A DNA stretch of 64,000 nt from CABZJG01 sp902512685 (GCA_051201605.1 CP179201.1:2294001-2358000); one strand, 5' to 3'; numbered from the stretch's first letter, positions 43,392-52,706 are shown. Program-made: numbers and translations. The notes: generated by a model from the letters alone, not told the origin.

Positions 43392-43445
43392 ATGGGGAAG
43401 ATGGGGGACATGGGGGAGATGGGGGACAAGGGGGACATGGGGGAG
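43392..43445 (+). repeat. G-rich 9-bp tandem repeat
   Basis: Six units: ATGGGGAAG, ATGGGGGAC, ATGGGGGAG, ATGGGGGAC, AAGGGGGAC, ATGGGGGAG. Six runs of four or five G on one strand could fold as a quadruplex. Located 22 bp after the VapE stop. Confidence 0.75.
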
Positions 43446-43574
43446 CATTTAACTGCAACATAGCAAAAAAACTAAGATATTGAATTATATGTATTTTTAT
43501 TTTTTTCTGTAGCAAAACGGGTGTGTGACGCTTTTTTCGCTAAGTTATGAAACCTGCTACCCCATCTCCCCCAT

Positions 43575-43742
43575 AGGGGTGCGGCAAGCACTCACAACAT
43601 CTATACCTCCATGAAGATGAACCTCAATCTCACGCAGTAATCTCAGAATGTCTTCTTCTTTATATCTCTTTCGTGCCATTCCAATTCCTCCTTGAGAGAG
43701 TTTTACCAAATTCGTGGCTCTAATTTAGGGGGGAAGGTCAGA
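43575..43742 (-). mobile_element. IS3-family (IS407-like) left-end remnant
   Basis: The inverted end TGACCTTCCCCCCTAAATTA is followed on the minus strand by a GGAGG site and orfA codons MARKRYKEEDILRLLREIEV up to SACR, then it stops. The transposase C-terminal fragment at 7822 could come from the same kind of element. Confidence 0.65.
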
Positions 43743-43779
43743 TCTGGATTAATGAACTGTGTTCGTCCTCAATTTAAGG

Positions 43780-43804
43780 CTATGGCGCAATTTTTGCGCC
43801 ATAG
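43780..43804. terminator. Hairpin after sox operon
   Basis: CTATGGCGCAA, TTT, TTGCGCCATAG: a perfect 11-bp stem 11 bp after the soxF stop. No long T-run on the minus strand; likely the 3' end of the sox transcript. Confidence 0.6.
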
Positions 43805-43814
43805 TTGAGCAATA

Positions 43815-45083
43815 CTAGCCAAACATATCAGCGGTGATTCCAGCGTACCAACCTTCCGATTCTTCATAGGTTGCTTTACGCGTTGCGGCATCTTCGCCAG
43901 TCTTCGAAATGAAGCCATCAATCTTGGCGATCTTTTCTGGTGTTGCTTCATAGGTTGCGCCAACTTTAACGCCGTCGTTGGTATGAATAAGCGACCAGCA
44001 AGTGTTTGAGAACTTAGCTGGGAACACTTTGGACCCAGTCAAAGCGCCACGGATCGCGTTTGCGCAAACTTTGGCTTGACTGTTCGCTGAGAACCCTGAT
44101 TTTGGCATGTCGCCCTGATGTGATGCATCGCCAAGTACGTAAACGTCAGCGTCAGCTTTTGTTGACATATCTACTGCATTTACCGGGGCCCAATTGCCGT
44201 CAGTAACCCCCGCCATTTCAGCGATTTTGCCTGCTTTCATTGCTGGAATAACATTGCAAACGTCTACATTTGTAACTTCTCCATCAATGCTTAGCGTCAT
44301 TTCGTCTGGGTTGACGGCAACAACGCCGCCGCCAAATTCTTCGCCAACCCAATCAATCATGCCTTCATAATGGTTTGCCCAACCTTCTTGGAACAATGCC
44401 ATTTTGGAAAATTTTGGCTTAGGATCAGCGATGAGAATTTTGGCAGTCGGGTTCATATTTTTCAAAGTGTGTGCCACCATCGAAATACGCTCATACGGCC
44501 CAGGGGGGCAACGATATGGGTTCGGTGGGGCGACCATTGCGTAGGTCCCGCCTTCTGGCATTGCCATAATTTGGGCTTTTAGCAATTCAGATTGTGAACC
44601 TGCTTTGTACGCATGAGGCATTTTGTTTTGAGAAGTAACATCCCAACCTTCAACAGCGCCATCAACAAAGTCGATACCCGGCGACAAAACCAATTTGTCA
44701 TACCCCAGTGTTGCGCCGCCTGCCAAAGAAACCGTCTTGGCGTCGCGATCCACGTCTACGGCCCAATCGTGAACAATGTTGATGCCATATTTGGATGCCA
44801 AAGTACCATAGGTGTGACCGATGTCAGAAACATCTTTAAAGCCACCTAAGTATAGGTTCGAAAAGAAGCAGGTGAAATATGTACGTGTTGGTTCCACTAA
44901 TGTTACATCGATTTCACCTTTGCTGTCTTTGGCAATGTAACGTGCTGCAGTTGCACCGCCTGCACCACCGCCGATCACAACAACGCGTGGTTTTCCATGA
45001 CCTGCTGCCAAAACAGCAGGAGCCGCAAGCGAAGCTGTCGCTGCGACTGTCGTTCCCAAGAACGTTCTTCTATTTAGTTTCAT
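43815..45083 (-). CDS. soxF: SoxF, sulfide dehydrogenase flavoprotein
   Basis: The 422 residues include a Tat signal (NRRTFLGTTVAATASLAAPA), then VVVIGGGAGGATAARYIA for FAD binding, and Cys72 in YFTCFFSN, equivalent to the Cys that covalently holds FAD in flavocytochrome c sulfide dehydrogenase. Further Cys in PYRCPPGPYE and NTCWSLI fit the disulfide near the flavin. Periplasmic; oxidises sulfide or reactivates the Sox carrier. It is the last gene of the minus-strand sox operon, 29 bp after the SoxD/E hybrid, which could serve as its cytochrome partner. Confidence 0.92.
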   Translation of the reverse strand: MKLNRRTFLGTTVAATASLAAPAVLAAGHGKPRVVVIGGGAGGATAARYIAKDSKGEIDVTLVEPTRTYFTCFFSNLYLGGFKDVSDIGHTYGTLASKYGINIVHDWAVDVDRDAKTVSLAGGATLGYDKLVLSPGIDFVDGAVEGWDVTSQNKMPHAYKAGSQSELLKAQIMAMPEGGTYAMVAPPNPYRCPPGPYERISMVAHTLKNMNPTAKILIADPKPKFSKMALFQEGWANHYEGMIDWVGEEFGGGVVAVNPDEMTLSIDGEVTNVDVCNVIPAMKAGKIAEMAGVTDGNWAPVNAVDMSTKADADVYVLGDASHQGDMPKSGFSANSQAKVCANAIRGALTGSKVFPAKFSNTCWSLIHTNDGVKVGATYEATPEKIAKIDGFISKTGEDAATRKATYEESEGWYAGITADMFG

Positions 45084-45111
45084 TTGGGTTTCTCCTCCCT
45101 TAATTTAAGCC

Positions 45112-46674
45112 TCATTCTCCAAGGCCCTTAAAATACGCGGCCAAAGCCGCGATCTCTTCATCCGCGAGGCGACCAGAAATCATTTGCATGACAGGGTTAT
45201 CGCGGTGTTTTTCTCGATATGCGTGAAGTGCGGTGACAAAGGGTTCGATTTCCAACCCTACGATATTAGGAATGCCGTCATTCCTGCCGCTGGCCTGGTG
45301 GCAAGTCGTACATTCGCTTCCCAAATACTCACCATACTCGACATCACCGTCGATTGCCAAAATCTTGGGTGCAACAGTAAAGCCTTGAACCACTTCTGGG
45401 GTCGCAATTTGACCATCTGCTAAATCAGAAAATGCCGATAAAAAGGCGATCAGGCTCAAGCGATCATATTGTTCGTCAAGTCCACGAAAGGCCATTTTTG
45501 TATTTGGTAAATAAGTTTTAGGGGAAGCCAAAAAAGCGTGAAGTTCTTCGGGGGTCCAAACCTCCTCAGATGCGCCAAGGGCGGCCATAGCCGCCGAGTA
45601 TTTAAATCCTTGGTGTCTCGCAACTTTTGCGCCAACAATATTATTCAAAGGTGGGCCAGCTCGGGTCTTTGAATTTGGACCTACCATATGGCAGGAGGCA
45701 CACTTTTTAAAAACTACTACACCATGGTCGATGAGTTCCGTGTCGTCGTTGGAAGCACTTTCTATTTCTGGTTCGGTCACAGCTGATTGAGGTACTGGTT
45801 CTGGTCGGACAGAACCTTCTTGCTGCACTGGGTTCGAGACCGAATTTTCTTTCATTTCTTCCTTTGGCGTGACATCCAAAACTGACGCCCGCATGGTGAT
45901 TTCGACGTTTTCCTTGCAATTCGTCATGCAAGGTTCTGTACGCCACTTTGCATATTCAACATCGACACGATCATCGATCACAAAGCCATTTTTGTTATGC
46001 ATCTCAAAAGAAGAAAAGTTTTCGTGGCTTAGCTCAAAGTCATCACCAACAAGATCGTTGGAGTAAAGGATGTAAGCCGTGATCGCATAGACTTCATCTG
46101 GCGTTAGGGTCTGGGCTTCGCCAAATGGCATTGAACGGTTCACATAGTCCCAAACTGTCGACAGATACGGCCAATAAGATCCAACGGTCTTGACTGGATC
46201 TTTGTCTCCTAGTGTATCCAACCCACCTGCTAAAGCAGGCCAGTTGTCGACTCCTTCTGCAAAATCACCATGACAGGATGCACAGCGGTCGGCGAATACT
46301 TCCTCACCAGTCCAAACATCGCCCTTACCTTCGGGAAGGCCGCGACCATCTGGCAAAATATCAATGTCCCAAGCAGAAACTTCCGCAACATGGGCCGCGC
46401 GGCCAAGATTTAGGGGCGCATTGTCAATCACCGAACCAGGATTTTTCAAAGCTGCTATTTTTATCGCGCGGTCCAGATCACTTTGCAAAGAAACTGAATG
46501 AGCTTGTGCCTGTTTGGCACCTGAAACCATAGTGGATAATTCCGTTTCCTTTGTATCCAAAAGGGCACGAAGGCTTTCCAGTTCCGAAGCACGATATCCA
46601 GATACGGACATAATTATGCCTACACCTAGAAGGCATGCACCTGCACCAAGAGCATATAGCATGGTATTATTCAT
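45112..46674 (-). CDS. SoxD-SoxE hybrid triheme cytochrome c
   Basis: In this 520-residue protein residues 1-82 give a membrane anchor (MLYALGAGACLLGVGIIMSV) and coiled coil. Residues about 84-274 are the SoxD heme domain with CASCHGDF, encoded by DNA that reads as identical to that of the neighbouring soxD. Residues about 275-520 hold two more heme sites (CASCHMVG and CTTCHQAS) and have the length and order of the diheme SoxE. So this is SoxE with a SoxD N-terminal domain fused on. It would pass electrons from SoxCD or SoxF in the periplasm. The identical block suggests recent duplication or gene conversion. Whether it replaces separate SoxE is inference. Confidence 0.8.
   Translation of the reverse strand: MNNTMLYALGAGACLLGVGIIMSVSGYRASELESLRALLDTKETELSTMVSGAKQAQAHSVSLQSDLDRAIKIAALKNPGSVIDNAPLNLGRAAHVAEVSAWDIDILPDGRGLPEGKGDVWTGEEVFADRCASCHGDFAEGVDNWPALAGGLDTLGDKDPVKTVGSYWPYLSTVWDYVNRSMPFGEAQTLTPDEVYAITAYILYSNDLVGDDFELSHENFSSFEMHNKNGFVIDDRVDVEYAKWRTEPCMTNCKENVEITMRASVLDVTPKEEMKENSVSNPVQQEGSVRPEPVPQSAVTEPEIESASNDDTELIDHGVVVFKKCASCHMVGPNSKTRAGPPLNNIVGAKVARHQGFKYSAAMAALGASEEVWTPEELHAFLASPKTYLPNTKMAFRGLDEQYDRLSLIAFLSAFSDLADGQIATPEVVQGFTVAPKILAIDGDVEYGEYLGSECTTCHQASGRNDGIPNIVGLEIEPFVTALHAYREKHRDNPVMQMISGRLADEEIAALAAYFKGLGE
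45851..46426 (-). repeat. 576-bp identical repeat, copy 1
   Basis: Bases 45851-46426 read as identical to 47161-47736 on visual comparison. The length equals 192 codons, in the same frame in both genes. The first differing base lies immediately beyond each border. Confidence 0.9.
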
Positions 46675-46769
46675 AATGGGTCTCGTGGCTGAATTCCTTC
46701 CTGAAGTAGGTCACATTCGTAGAAACAAAAGCAACCGCCCGGAGGGAGAGAGATTGCAATTTGAACAGG

Positions 46770-48017
46770 TTAATTTGCATCAATCGTCTCCAGATATGCG
46801 ATCAACGCTTTGATATCCGCCTCTTTTCGCAACCCTGCAAAGGCCATTTTGGTGCCTTTCATGAAGTCACGCGGTTTAGCTAAAAAATCAGACAAAGACT
46901 GATGGCTCCAAACACGCCCTTCGTTTGCTGCAGTTTTGAAAACCGAAGAATACGAGAAGCCGTCGACGTCCCCTATTGTACGTCCAACGATGCCATTCAA
47001 TTGTGGACCAGATCGATTTTTCGCCCCAGAACCGACTTGGTGGCACGAAGCACATTTTTTAAAGGCTTTTTTACCTTGAGCAATCATTACCAGATCAAGC
47101 TCAGAAGAAACATCGCTGCCTGCATCAACAACAGATGTTTCTGTGGCTTCGTTTGCTGAATTCATTTCTTCCTTTGGCGTGACATCCAAAACTGACGCCC
47201 GCATGGTGATTTCGACGTTTTCCTTGCAATTCGTCATGCAAGGTTCTGTACGCCACTTTGCATATTCAACATCGACACGATCATCGATCACAAAGCCATT
47301 TTTGTTATGCATCTCAAAAGAAGAAAAGTTTTCGTGGCTTAGCTCAAAGTCATCACCAACAAGATCGTTGGAGTAAAGGATGTAAGCCGTGATCGCATAG
47401 ACTTCATCTGGCGTTAGGGTCTGGGCTTCGCCAAATGGCATTGAACGGTTCACATAGTCCCAAACTGTCGACAGATACGGCCAATAAGATCCAACGGTCT
47501 TGACTGGATCTTTGTCTCCTAGTGTATCCAACCCACCTGCTAAAGCAGGCCAGTTGTCGACTCCTTCTGCAAAATCACCATGACAGGATGCACAGCGGTC
47601 GGCGAATACTTCCTCACCAGTCCAAACATCGCCCTTACCTTCGGGAAGGCCGCGACCATCTGGCAAAATATCAATGTCCCAAGCAGAAACTTCCGCAACA
47701 TGGGCCGCGCGGCCAAGATTTAGGGGCGCATTGTCATCTCGCACGGGCTCTATAAGTAAAACTGGAACTGAGACTAATTTTGCTCGTGCTTCTTCCCGTA
47801 CAGCTGTGATTTTTTCAGCAAGTTTCGCTGTATTTTGGCTTTGAGTTTCAATTTTCAAGCGGGTTTTGGCTTCATGCGCTTCAACCTGAGCAATACGATC
47901 TTGTAGCGCAGCGAATTCCATCTTTTTAGCCGACCACTCCGCAAAACCGTAAGCACTGCCGAGCATCAATATCGTTCCACCAATCGCTGGGACGAAAATT
48001 TTAAGAGACTTCGACAT
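46770..48017 (-). CDS. soxD: SoxD, diheme cytochrome of sulfur dehydrogenase
   Basis: This 415-residue protein has an N-terminal anchor or uncleaved signal (IFVPAIGGTILMLGSAYGFA), coiled coil (33-80), heme 1 in CASCHGDF (142-146), and heme 2 in CASCHQVG near residue 322 in an IsoC-like domain. With SoxC it forms the sulfane dehydrogenase removing six electrons from SoxY-bound sulfur. Starts inside the soxC 3' end (17-nt overlap). P. pantotrophus SoxD is of similar two-heme layout. Confidence 0.9.
   Translation of the reverse strand: MSKSLKIFVPAIGGTILMLGSAYGFAEWSAKKMEFAALQDRIAQVEAHEAKTRLKIETQSQNTAKLAEKITAVREEARAKLVSVPVLLIEPVRDDNAPLNLGRAAHVAEVSAWDIDILPDGRGLPEGKGDVWTGEEVFADRCASCHGDFAEGVDNWPALAGGLDTLGDKDPVKTVGSYWPYLSTVWDYVNRSMPFGEAQTLTPDEVYAITAYILYSNDLVGDDFELSHENFSSFEMHNKNGFVIDDRVDVEYAKWRTEPCMTNCKENVEITMRASVLDVTPKEEMNSANEATETSVVDAGSDVSSELDLVMIAQGKKAFKKCASCHQVGSGAKNRSGPQLNGIVGRTIGDVDGFSYSSVFKTAANEGRVWSHQSLSDFLAKPRDFMKGTKMAFAGLRKEADIKALIAYLETIDAN
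47161..47736 (-). repeat. 576-bp identical repeat, copy 2
   Basis: Copy inside soxD; see 45851-46426. The two copies are 1310 bp apart in direct orientation, so recombination between them could delete or amplify one gene. Confidence 0.9.
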
Positions 48018-49281
48018 TCTCAGCGATCCCGTTAGAATTTACATACCAGGTTTGAATGCAATTGTTGTGATAGACGTTGTTTTCACCGCGAACTTCGCGC
48101 AACGCATCCTTGGTTGGTTGAACATACCCTGTTTCATCCATGCACCGTGCTTGCAGCAACATGTCTGAACCATCCCAATCAGTATCCAAATAAAAGCGGG
48201 TCAGCGCCTTGGTATCACCTTGCTTGCCCAAGCGAGCTGTTTCCCAAGTGATCCCACCGTCTTTTGACACATCAACTCGTGTAATCTTGCCATGACCTGA
48301 CCAAGCCAGTCCGGTAATAACAAGTGGACCTGGCCCGTGCTTAATTGGTGCTTGTGGACTTGGGGACGTGATGACAGATTTTGCATCCATCACCCATGTC
48401 CATTTCCGAGATGTTCCATCGGCCAAAACATCTGTGTATTTCGATGTTTCTTCGCGGCTTTCGGTTGGCATGTCCTGCACTTCGATGCGGCGCAACCATT
48501 TAACCCACATGTTTCCTTCCCAACCGGGAACAACCAACCGAACGGGATATCCATGTTCCATTCGCAGCGCTTCACCATTGGCTTTGAATGCAACAATCAC
48601 ATCGTCCAGCGCTTTTTCCATTGGGATGGAACGTCCGTTTGACGATGCATCTGCACCTTCCACATAGACCCATTTGTCTGAAAAGTCTCCAGCTGCATCA
48701 AGTCCTGCTTCGTTCAACAAGACACGTAGCGGAATTCCAGTATATTCCATGTTGTGGATCATGCCATGTGTGAACTGCACGCCATTTAGCTGTGCCCCGG
48801 CCCATTCCATCCCAGTGTTGGCTGCACACTCACAAAAATAGGTATGATTTTCACGAGGAAACCGTTCCAAATCCTCATAGGTGAAAACTAAAGGCCGGTC
48901 CACCAAACCGTTGATCATCAGGCGGTAGTCTTCTTTTCGTAGCTCAATTGCCCCAGAATGGTGCCGTTCAAACGCGCAACCCTGTGGTGTGATGGTTCCT
49001 TCTAGTGCGTGAATGGGGGTGAAATTGATCGATGAAATCGGCGAAGCGGTAAGCCATTCTACATTGCGGCGCACCACGTCGCTTTCAAACCGAATTGGCA
49101 AGCCGTAGGGGGTTTCATCCACCCCTGCTCCAGTGAGCGAAGCCCAATCCTGAAGGTCAGTGATAAGCGGGTCTGGTGTTTGGGCAGAAACTGTACCAGC
49201 TGCCGCGCCACCTGCGACAACCGCGGCGCCACCTTTCAAAAAGGATCGACGTGAAGTCTTCTTTTCCGTCTCGTCTTTCAT
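48001..49281 (-). CDS. soxC: SoxC, molybdopterin subunit of sulfane dehydrogenase
   Basis: The 426 residues carry a Tat signal (SRRSFLKGGAAVVAGGAAAG), a sulfite-oxidase-type molybdenum domain with the Mo-coordinating Cys in YFCECAANTGMEW, and HGYPVRLVVPGWEGNMWVKW, followed by the dimerisation domain (LAWSGHGKITRVDVSKDGGI). Works with SoxD in the periplasm. Presence of SoxCD predicts oxidation to sulfate rather than sulfur globules. Confidence 0.94.
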   Translation of the reverse strand: MKDETEKKTSRRSFLKGGAAVVAGGAAAGTVSAQTPDPLITDLQDWASLTGAGVDETPYGLPIRFESDVVRRNVEWLTASPISSINFTPIHALEGTITPQGCAFERHHSGAIELRKEDYRLMINGLVDRPLVFTYEDLERFPRENHTYFCECAANTGMEWAGAQLNGVQFTHGMIHNMEYTGIPLRVLLNEAGLDAAGDFSDKWVYVEGADASSNGRSIPMEKALDDVIVAFKANGEALRMEHGYPVRLVVPGWEGNMWVKWLRRIEVQDMPTESREETSKYTDVLADGTSRKWTWVMDAKSVITSPSPQAPIKHGPGPLVITGLAWSGHGKITRVDVSKDGGITWETARLGKQGDTKALTRFYLDTDWDGSDMLLQARCMDETGYVQPTKDALREVRGENNVYHNNCIQTWYVNSNGIAENVEVS

Positions 49282-49298
49282 TTTATTGCTCCATCACG

Positions 49299-50996
49299 TC
49301 ATGCGCCAATAACTTCGACGCTGTTATTTGGTTGTACCGTTACCGTGCCTTGTTTTTTGATATGCGCTTCGACAATGTCCCAGATATGTGGGCCTTCCGT
49401 ACCTTCGTTGGCGGAAGCCCAGCCCGCGACAACATAGGTTTTGGAGGCTTCAATTCTTTCGCCTGTTTTGAGAAGCGTCATTTCGCTGATGCGCTGACCT
49501 TGCGGCTTGGTCACGTCAATCCGATATCCAAGCCCACCAGTACGTACCATGTCGCCGCCCTGTTGATAATAAGGATCAGGGTTGAATATGTTATCCGCTA
49601 CATCTTCGAGGACTACTTTTAGGAATTCGCCTGTCATCTCTGAACGATACGCTTCGCCGTAGGTCATGGAGGTCACATTGAATATGTCTTCGCGGGTGAT
49701 GCTTTGCCCAGGCAAGATGGACGGCCCCCAACGCACACCCGGACTTAGGGCTATGTCGGCGTCACGTTCATTGATCAACGCGTCACAAATCAGATCATCC
49801 CAAGTGCCGTTGAAATTACCTCGCCGATATAAAAGACTATCGGTTTTGCCTATAACTTCTGCCATTTCTGCGGCGTAGGGCGCTCGTTCGGCATCAATCA
49901 ATTCAGCAACTTGAGGATCAGAGGCAATTACATCAGAAAAAATTGGTATTAGTTTTGTCTTGAAACCCATCATTCTGCCATCACGAATATCAAGATCAAC
50001 TCGGCTAACAAATTTTCCATTTGACCCCGATGGAACGATAACTGTTTCACCGGTCAAAACGGGTTCAGGCAGTGCATCATGTGTATGGCCCGATAAAATG
50101 ATGTCAATTCCTGGAACCACTCCAGCCATCTTTTTATCCACGTCAAAGCCATTGTGGCTAAGAACCACAACGCACTCAGCGCCAGCCGCGCGAACCTCTT
50201 CCACCATCGTGGCCATATTTTCATCGCGAATACCAAAACTGTATTCAGGAAACATCCAGCCAGGATTTGCGATTGGCATATATGGGAAGGCTTGTCCGAT
50301 GATAGCAATCTTGGTGCCACCTCGCTCAAACATTTTGTAAGGTGGAAAAAGTTCGGCAGGCTCATCCCATTCAGCATCAAAAATATTCTGTCCAAGCGCT
50401 GCAAGCGGAAGGTTTTCAACAATTTTGCTGACCCTGTCGCTGCCCAGCGTGAATTCCCAATGGAATGTCATGGCATCGGGACTGAGCGCGTTCATGACAT
50501 TCACCATGTCCTGCCCTGCCGTTTTCAGACAGGTATAGGACCCGTGCCACGTGTCTCCGCCATCCAACAAAATGGCATCTGGACGATCTGCACGTATTGC
50601 ATTGATGACCGTTGCCACACGGTCCAACCCACCAACGCGCCCGTACCCTTGAGCTAGTGCAGAAAAATCGCCCGAACTAAGTGCATAGTGGCTCCTGCTT
50701 CCGTCGGAAATACCATAGGCCTTTCTGAAATCCTCGCCCGTTATGTGTGGCACTAAACCGCGATTACCCCCGACCCCGATGTTTACTGACGGTTCTCTAA
50801 AATAGATCGGTTTTAACTGGCCATGAATGTCTGTGATATGGATTAGAGAAACATTCCCGTAGGTATCAAACTCAAGAAGTTGATCTTGGGTTAGCGATTG
50901 TTGAGCCGCCAGTCGCCCCCAACTGCCAAAGCCAGAAGCGCCAACAATGGCGGAAGCCGCCATTCCAACTTGCAAAAAATCACGTCGCGAAATCAT
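49299..50996 (-). CDS. soxB: SoxB, thiosulfohydrolase
   Basis: This 565-residue protein has a Tat signal (ISRRDFLQVGMAASAIVGAS) and the 5'-nucleotidase-like dimanganese domain: HITDIHGQLKPIYF, ILLDGGDTWHGSYT, VVLSHNGFDVDK and IILSGHTHDALPEP. The C-terminal domain starts around residue 380. SoxB hydrolyses the terminal sulfate from SoxY-bound S-sulfonate. It is the diagnostic gene of the cluster. 17 bp before soxC; between soxB and soxZ only 80 bp remain where soxA normally sits. Confidence 0.95.
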   Translation of the reverse strand: MISRRDFLQVGMAASAIVGASGFGSWGRLAAQQSLTQDQLLEFDTYGNVSLIHITDIHGQLKPIYFREPSVNIGVGGNRGLVPHITGEDFRKAYGISDGSRSHYALSSGDFSALAQGYGRVGGLDRVATVINAIRADRPDAILLDGGDTWHGSYTCLKTAGQDMVNVMNALSPDAMTFHWEFTLGSDRVSKIVENLPLAALGQNIFDAEWDEPAELFPPYKMFERGGTKIAIIGQAFPYMPIANPGWMFPEYSFGIRDENMATMVEEVRAAGAECVVVLSHNGFDVDKKMAGVVPGIDIILSGHTHDALPEPVLTGETVIVPSGSNGKFVSRVDLDIRDGRMMGFKTKLIPIFSDVIASDPQVAELIDAERAPYAAEMAEVIGKTDSLLYRRGNFNGTWDDLICDALINERDADIALSPGVRWGPSILPGQSITREDIFNVTSMTYGEAYRSEMTGEFLKVVLEDVADNIFNPDPYYQQGGDMVRTGGLGYRIDVTKPQGQRISEMTLLKTGERIEASKTYVVAGWASANEGTEGPHIWDIVEAHIKKQGTVTVQPNNSVEVIGA

Positions 50997-51077
50997 TTAT
51001 TTCCCATTCCAATATTCATCAATATGAATGTTATTCTTAAAAAAACCCGCGCCAAAAATGATTTGACACGGGAAAAA

Positions 51078-51407
51078 CTAGCTTATCGCAATATTTTTCG
51101 CGGCCTCGTATACCGAGCCATCATCATCATACCAAGTGAACTTGAATTCGCCCGCCGCTGGAACAACCGCATCAAATGCAAAATACGGATTTGTCGAAAT
51201 TGAAGGGTGCAATTCAACATCTATGATGTTTTCGCCTTCAAAATCTGCAACAAATCGATAGATGATCGAACGGGGAATGACATTCCCATCTTTGTCGCGA
51301 CGTTGCCCGCTTTCCATTTTATGACTGATCAAGGTTTTGATCGTAATTGTTTCACCAACTGCGGCGGTCTTTGGAACCTTCACGCGGGGTCGTACACCTT
51401 TTGCCAT
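51078..51407 (-). CDS. soxZ: SoxZ, sulfur carrier scaffold
   Basis: This 109-residue protein begins MAKGVRPRVKVPKTAAVGET, contains TLISHKMESGQRRDKDGN and the all-beta SoxZ fold ending FKFTWYDDDGSVYEAAKNIA. It has no signal peptide, as usual for SoxZ, and travels with Tat-exported SoxY as a heterodimer. Starts 12 bp after soxY. Confidence 0.94.
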   Translation of the reverse strand: MAKGVRPRVKVPKTAAVGETITIKTLISHKMESGQRRDKDGNVIPRSIIYRFVADFEGENIIDVELHPSISTNPYFAFDAVVPAAGEFKFTWYDDDGSVYEAAKNIAIS

Positions 51408-51419
51408 CTTTATCCCTCC

Positions 51420-51842
51420 TTATCCACCACAGCCACCGATGGTGACTTTCACTTCTGCACTTGCGCGCTGCCATGAACCATTTTCCATTTTTGCCACAGC
51501 AATAACGTTTTGAGTTTGGTGAAGACGCACGCGTGTCGACGCGCCACGGGTCGGGCTTAACGGTCCAAAATTCATTGTTGCAATAATTGGTTCAGGGTTT
51601 CCATCGCCAAACAATGTAATCGATGACGCACCTTGTGCAGAAACTTCAATTAAAACAGAACTACCATTTTCAGCAATTTCAGGTGCGATCAAATTGATCA
51701 AACCTTCGCCAAATTCTGCATTGCCTACTAAAGCTGCGATTGCATCGTCAGCTAGCGAAGCAAAAGCAGGAAAAGGACTCAAGCCTGCAAAAGCATATGC
51801 GCCCGTTCCCATTGCTAGTGCATTTCTTCGGGTAATTTCCAT
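51420..51842 (-). CDS. soxY: SoxY, sulfur carrier protein
   Basis: This 140-residue protein has a Tat signal (ITRRNALAMGTGAYAFAGLS) and ends with VTIGGCGG, the flexible GGCGG arm whose Cys carries pathway intermediates. The complete carrier arm indicates that the cluster still supports substrate binding, although the normal loader SoxXA is not encoded here. Confidence 0.95.
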   Translation of the reverse strand: MEITRRNALAMGTGAYAFAGLSPFPAFASLADDAIAALVGNAEFGEGLINLIAPEIAENGSSVLIEVSAQGASSITLFGDGNPEPIIATMNFGPLSPTRGASTRVRLHQTQNVIAVAKMENGSWQRASAEVKVTIGGCGG

Positions 51843-51956
51843 AGGGTTTCCAACTCATGTCTCTTTATCTTCTGTAACACATCTGAATGTAAGGCACGTG
51901 CTAAGAAAGCATTCCACTCGCATACTTGTGCACACAAATTAGATTCATGCAACAAT

Positions 51957-51968
51957 AAATTCGAATTT
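51957..51968. promoter_or_regulatory. Candidate SoxR operator upstream of soxY
   Basis: AAATTCGAATTT is a perfect 12-bp palindrome in the 135-bp gap between soxV and soxY, with a further GAATTT beside it. A second palindrome of similar composition is in the soxS-soxV promoter region. Confidence 0.4.
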
Positions 51969-51977
51969 TTGAATTTG

Positions 51978-52706
51978 TTATCCGAAGCCTTGAAACCAAG
52001 CGATGTTTTGAAACAGCCAATTTGCGATCCATGACATGCTATTGCTTGCAATTAACAAAGCAAAACTAATTAGCATTGTCCCTGAAACCTGAGCGACCAA
52101 GGGCATAAATTTTTTGGACTTCTTTAACAAATTTTGAAATTGGCCAACAAAAAAAGCAGCTGCAATGAATGGCAAGCCCATTCCCAAACCGTAAATGAAT
52201 AGAAGGCCCGTTCCATGACTTGCCGTTTCTTGACTCGCCGCTAGAAACAAAACTGATGCGAGGACAGGACCCACACATGGCGTCCAGCCAAATGCAAAGG
52301 ACAATCCCAAGAGATATGACCCCAATACTGAAAGCTTCGTGCTCGTTCCTGAGTTGAGGGTAAATTGTCTATTCAAACCGGGGATTTTCAACAACTCTAA
52401 ATGATGCAGGCCAAGCGTGAAAATTACCAAAGCGGCAAGCCAACGCAAGACATCGAAATATTCCCGCAACATCTGACCTAAGAAACTGGCCGATGCCCCT
52501 AACCCAACAAATATTGTGACAAGACCTAAGACAAAACAACAAGCGGCGACAACGGGTGGATGAGCAGTGAAACTGTTTTTTTGCAAATCATCCATACGTT
52601 TTCCGGACAAGTAACTTAGATAAAATGGAACTAAGGGCAGCACACATGGCGCAAAAAATGAAAGCACACCAGCGAAAAAAACTGTTGCTATTGAAATCTC
52701 AAACAT
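51978..52706 (-). CDS. soxV: SoxV, CcdA-family thiol transporter
   Basis: From ATG 52706 (AAGAGCG upstream) the protein has 242 residues and six helices. The redox Cys are in FFAPCVLPLVPFYLSYLSG and GWTPCVGPVLASVLF. It moves reducing equivalents across the inner membrane to keep SoxY or SoxS thiols reduced. The 25 codons before this Met in the open frame lie in the promoter region and are rejected. Confidence 0.92.
   Translation of the reverse strand: MFEISIATVFFAGVLSFFAPCVLPLVPFYLSYLSGKRMDDLQKNSFTAHPPVVAACCFVLGLVTIFVGLGASASFLGQMLREYFDVLRWLAALVIFTLGLHHLELLKIPGLNRQFTLNSGTSTKLSVLGSYLLGLSFAFGWTPCVGPVLASVLFLAASQETASHGTGLLFIYGLGMGLPFIAAAFFVGQFQNLLKKSKKFMPLVAQVSGTMLISFALLIASNSMSWIANWLFQNIAWFQGFG

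Noticed and set aside
43392..43445. CRISPR array
   Set aside because: Units are 9 bp and contiguous without spacers, and no cas genes are present.
43222..43515. Minus-strand proline-rich ORFs over the VapE end
   Set aside because: They result from the G-rich repeat and the antisense of VapE; no start site or known family.
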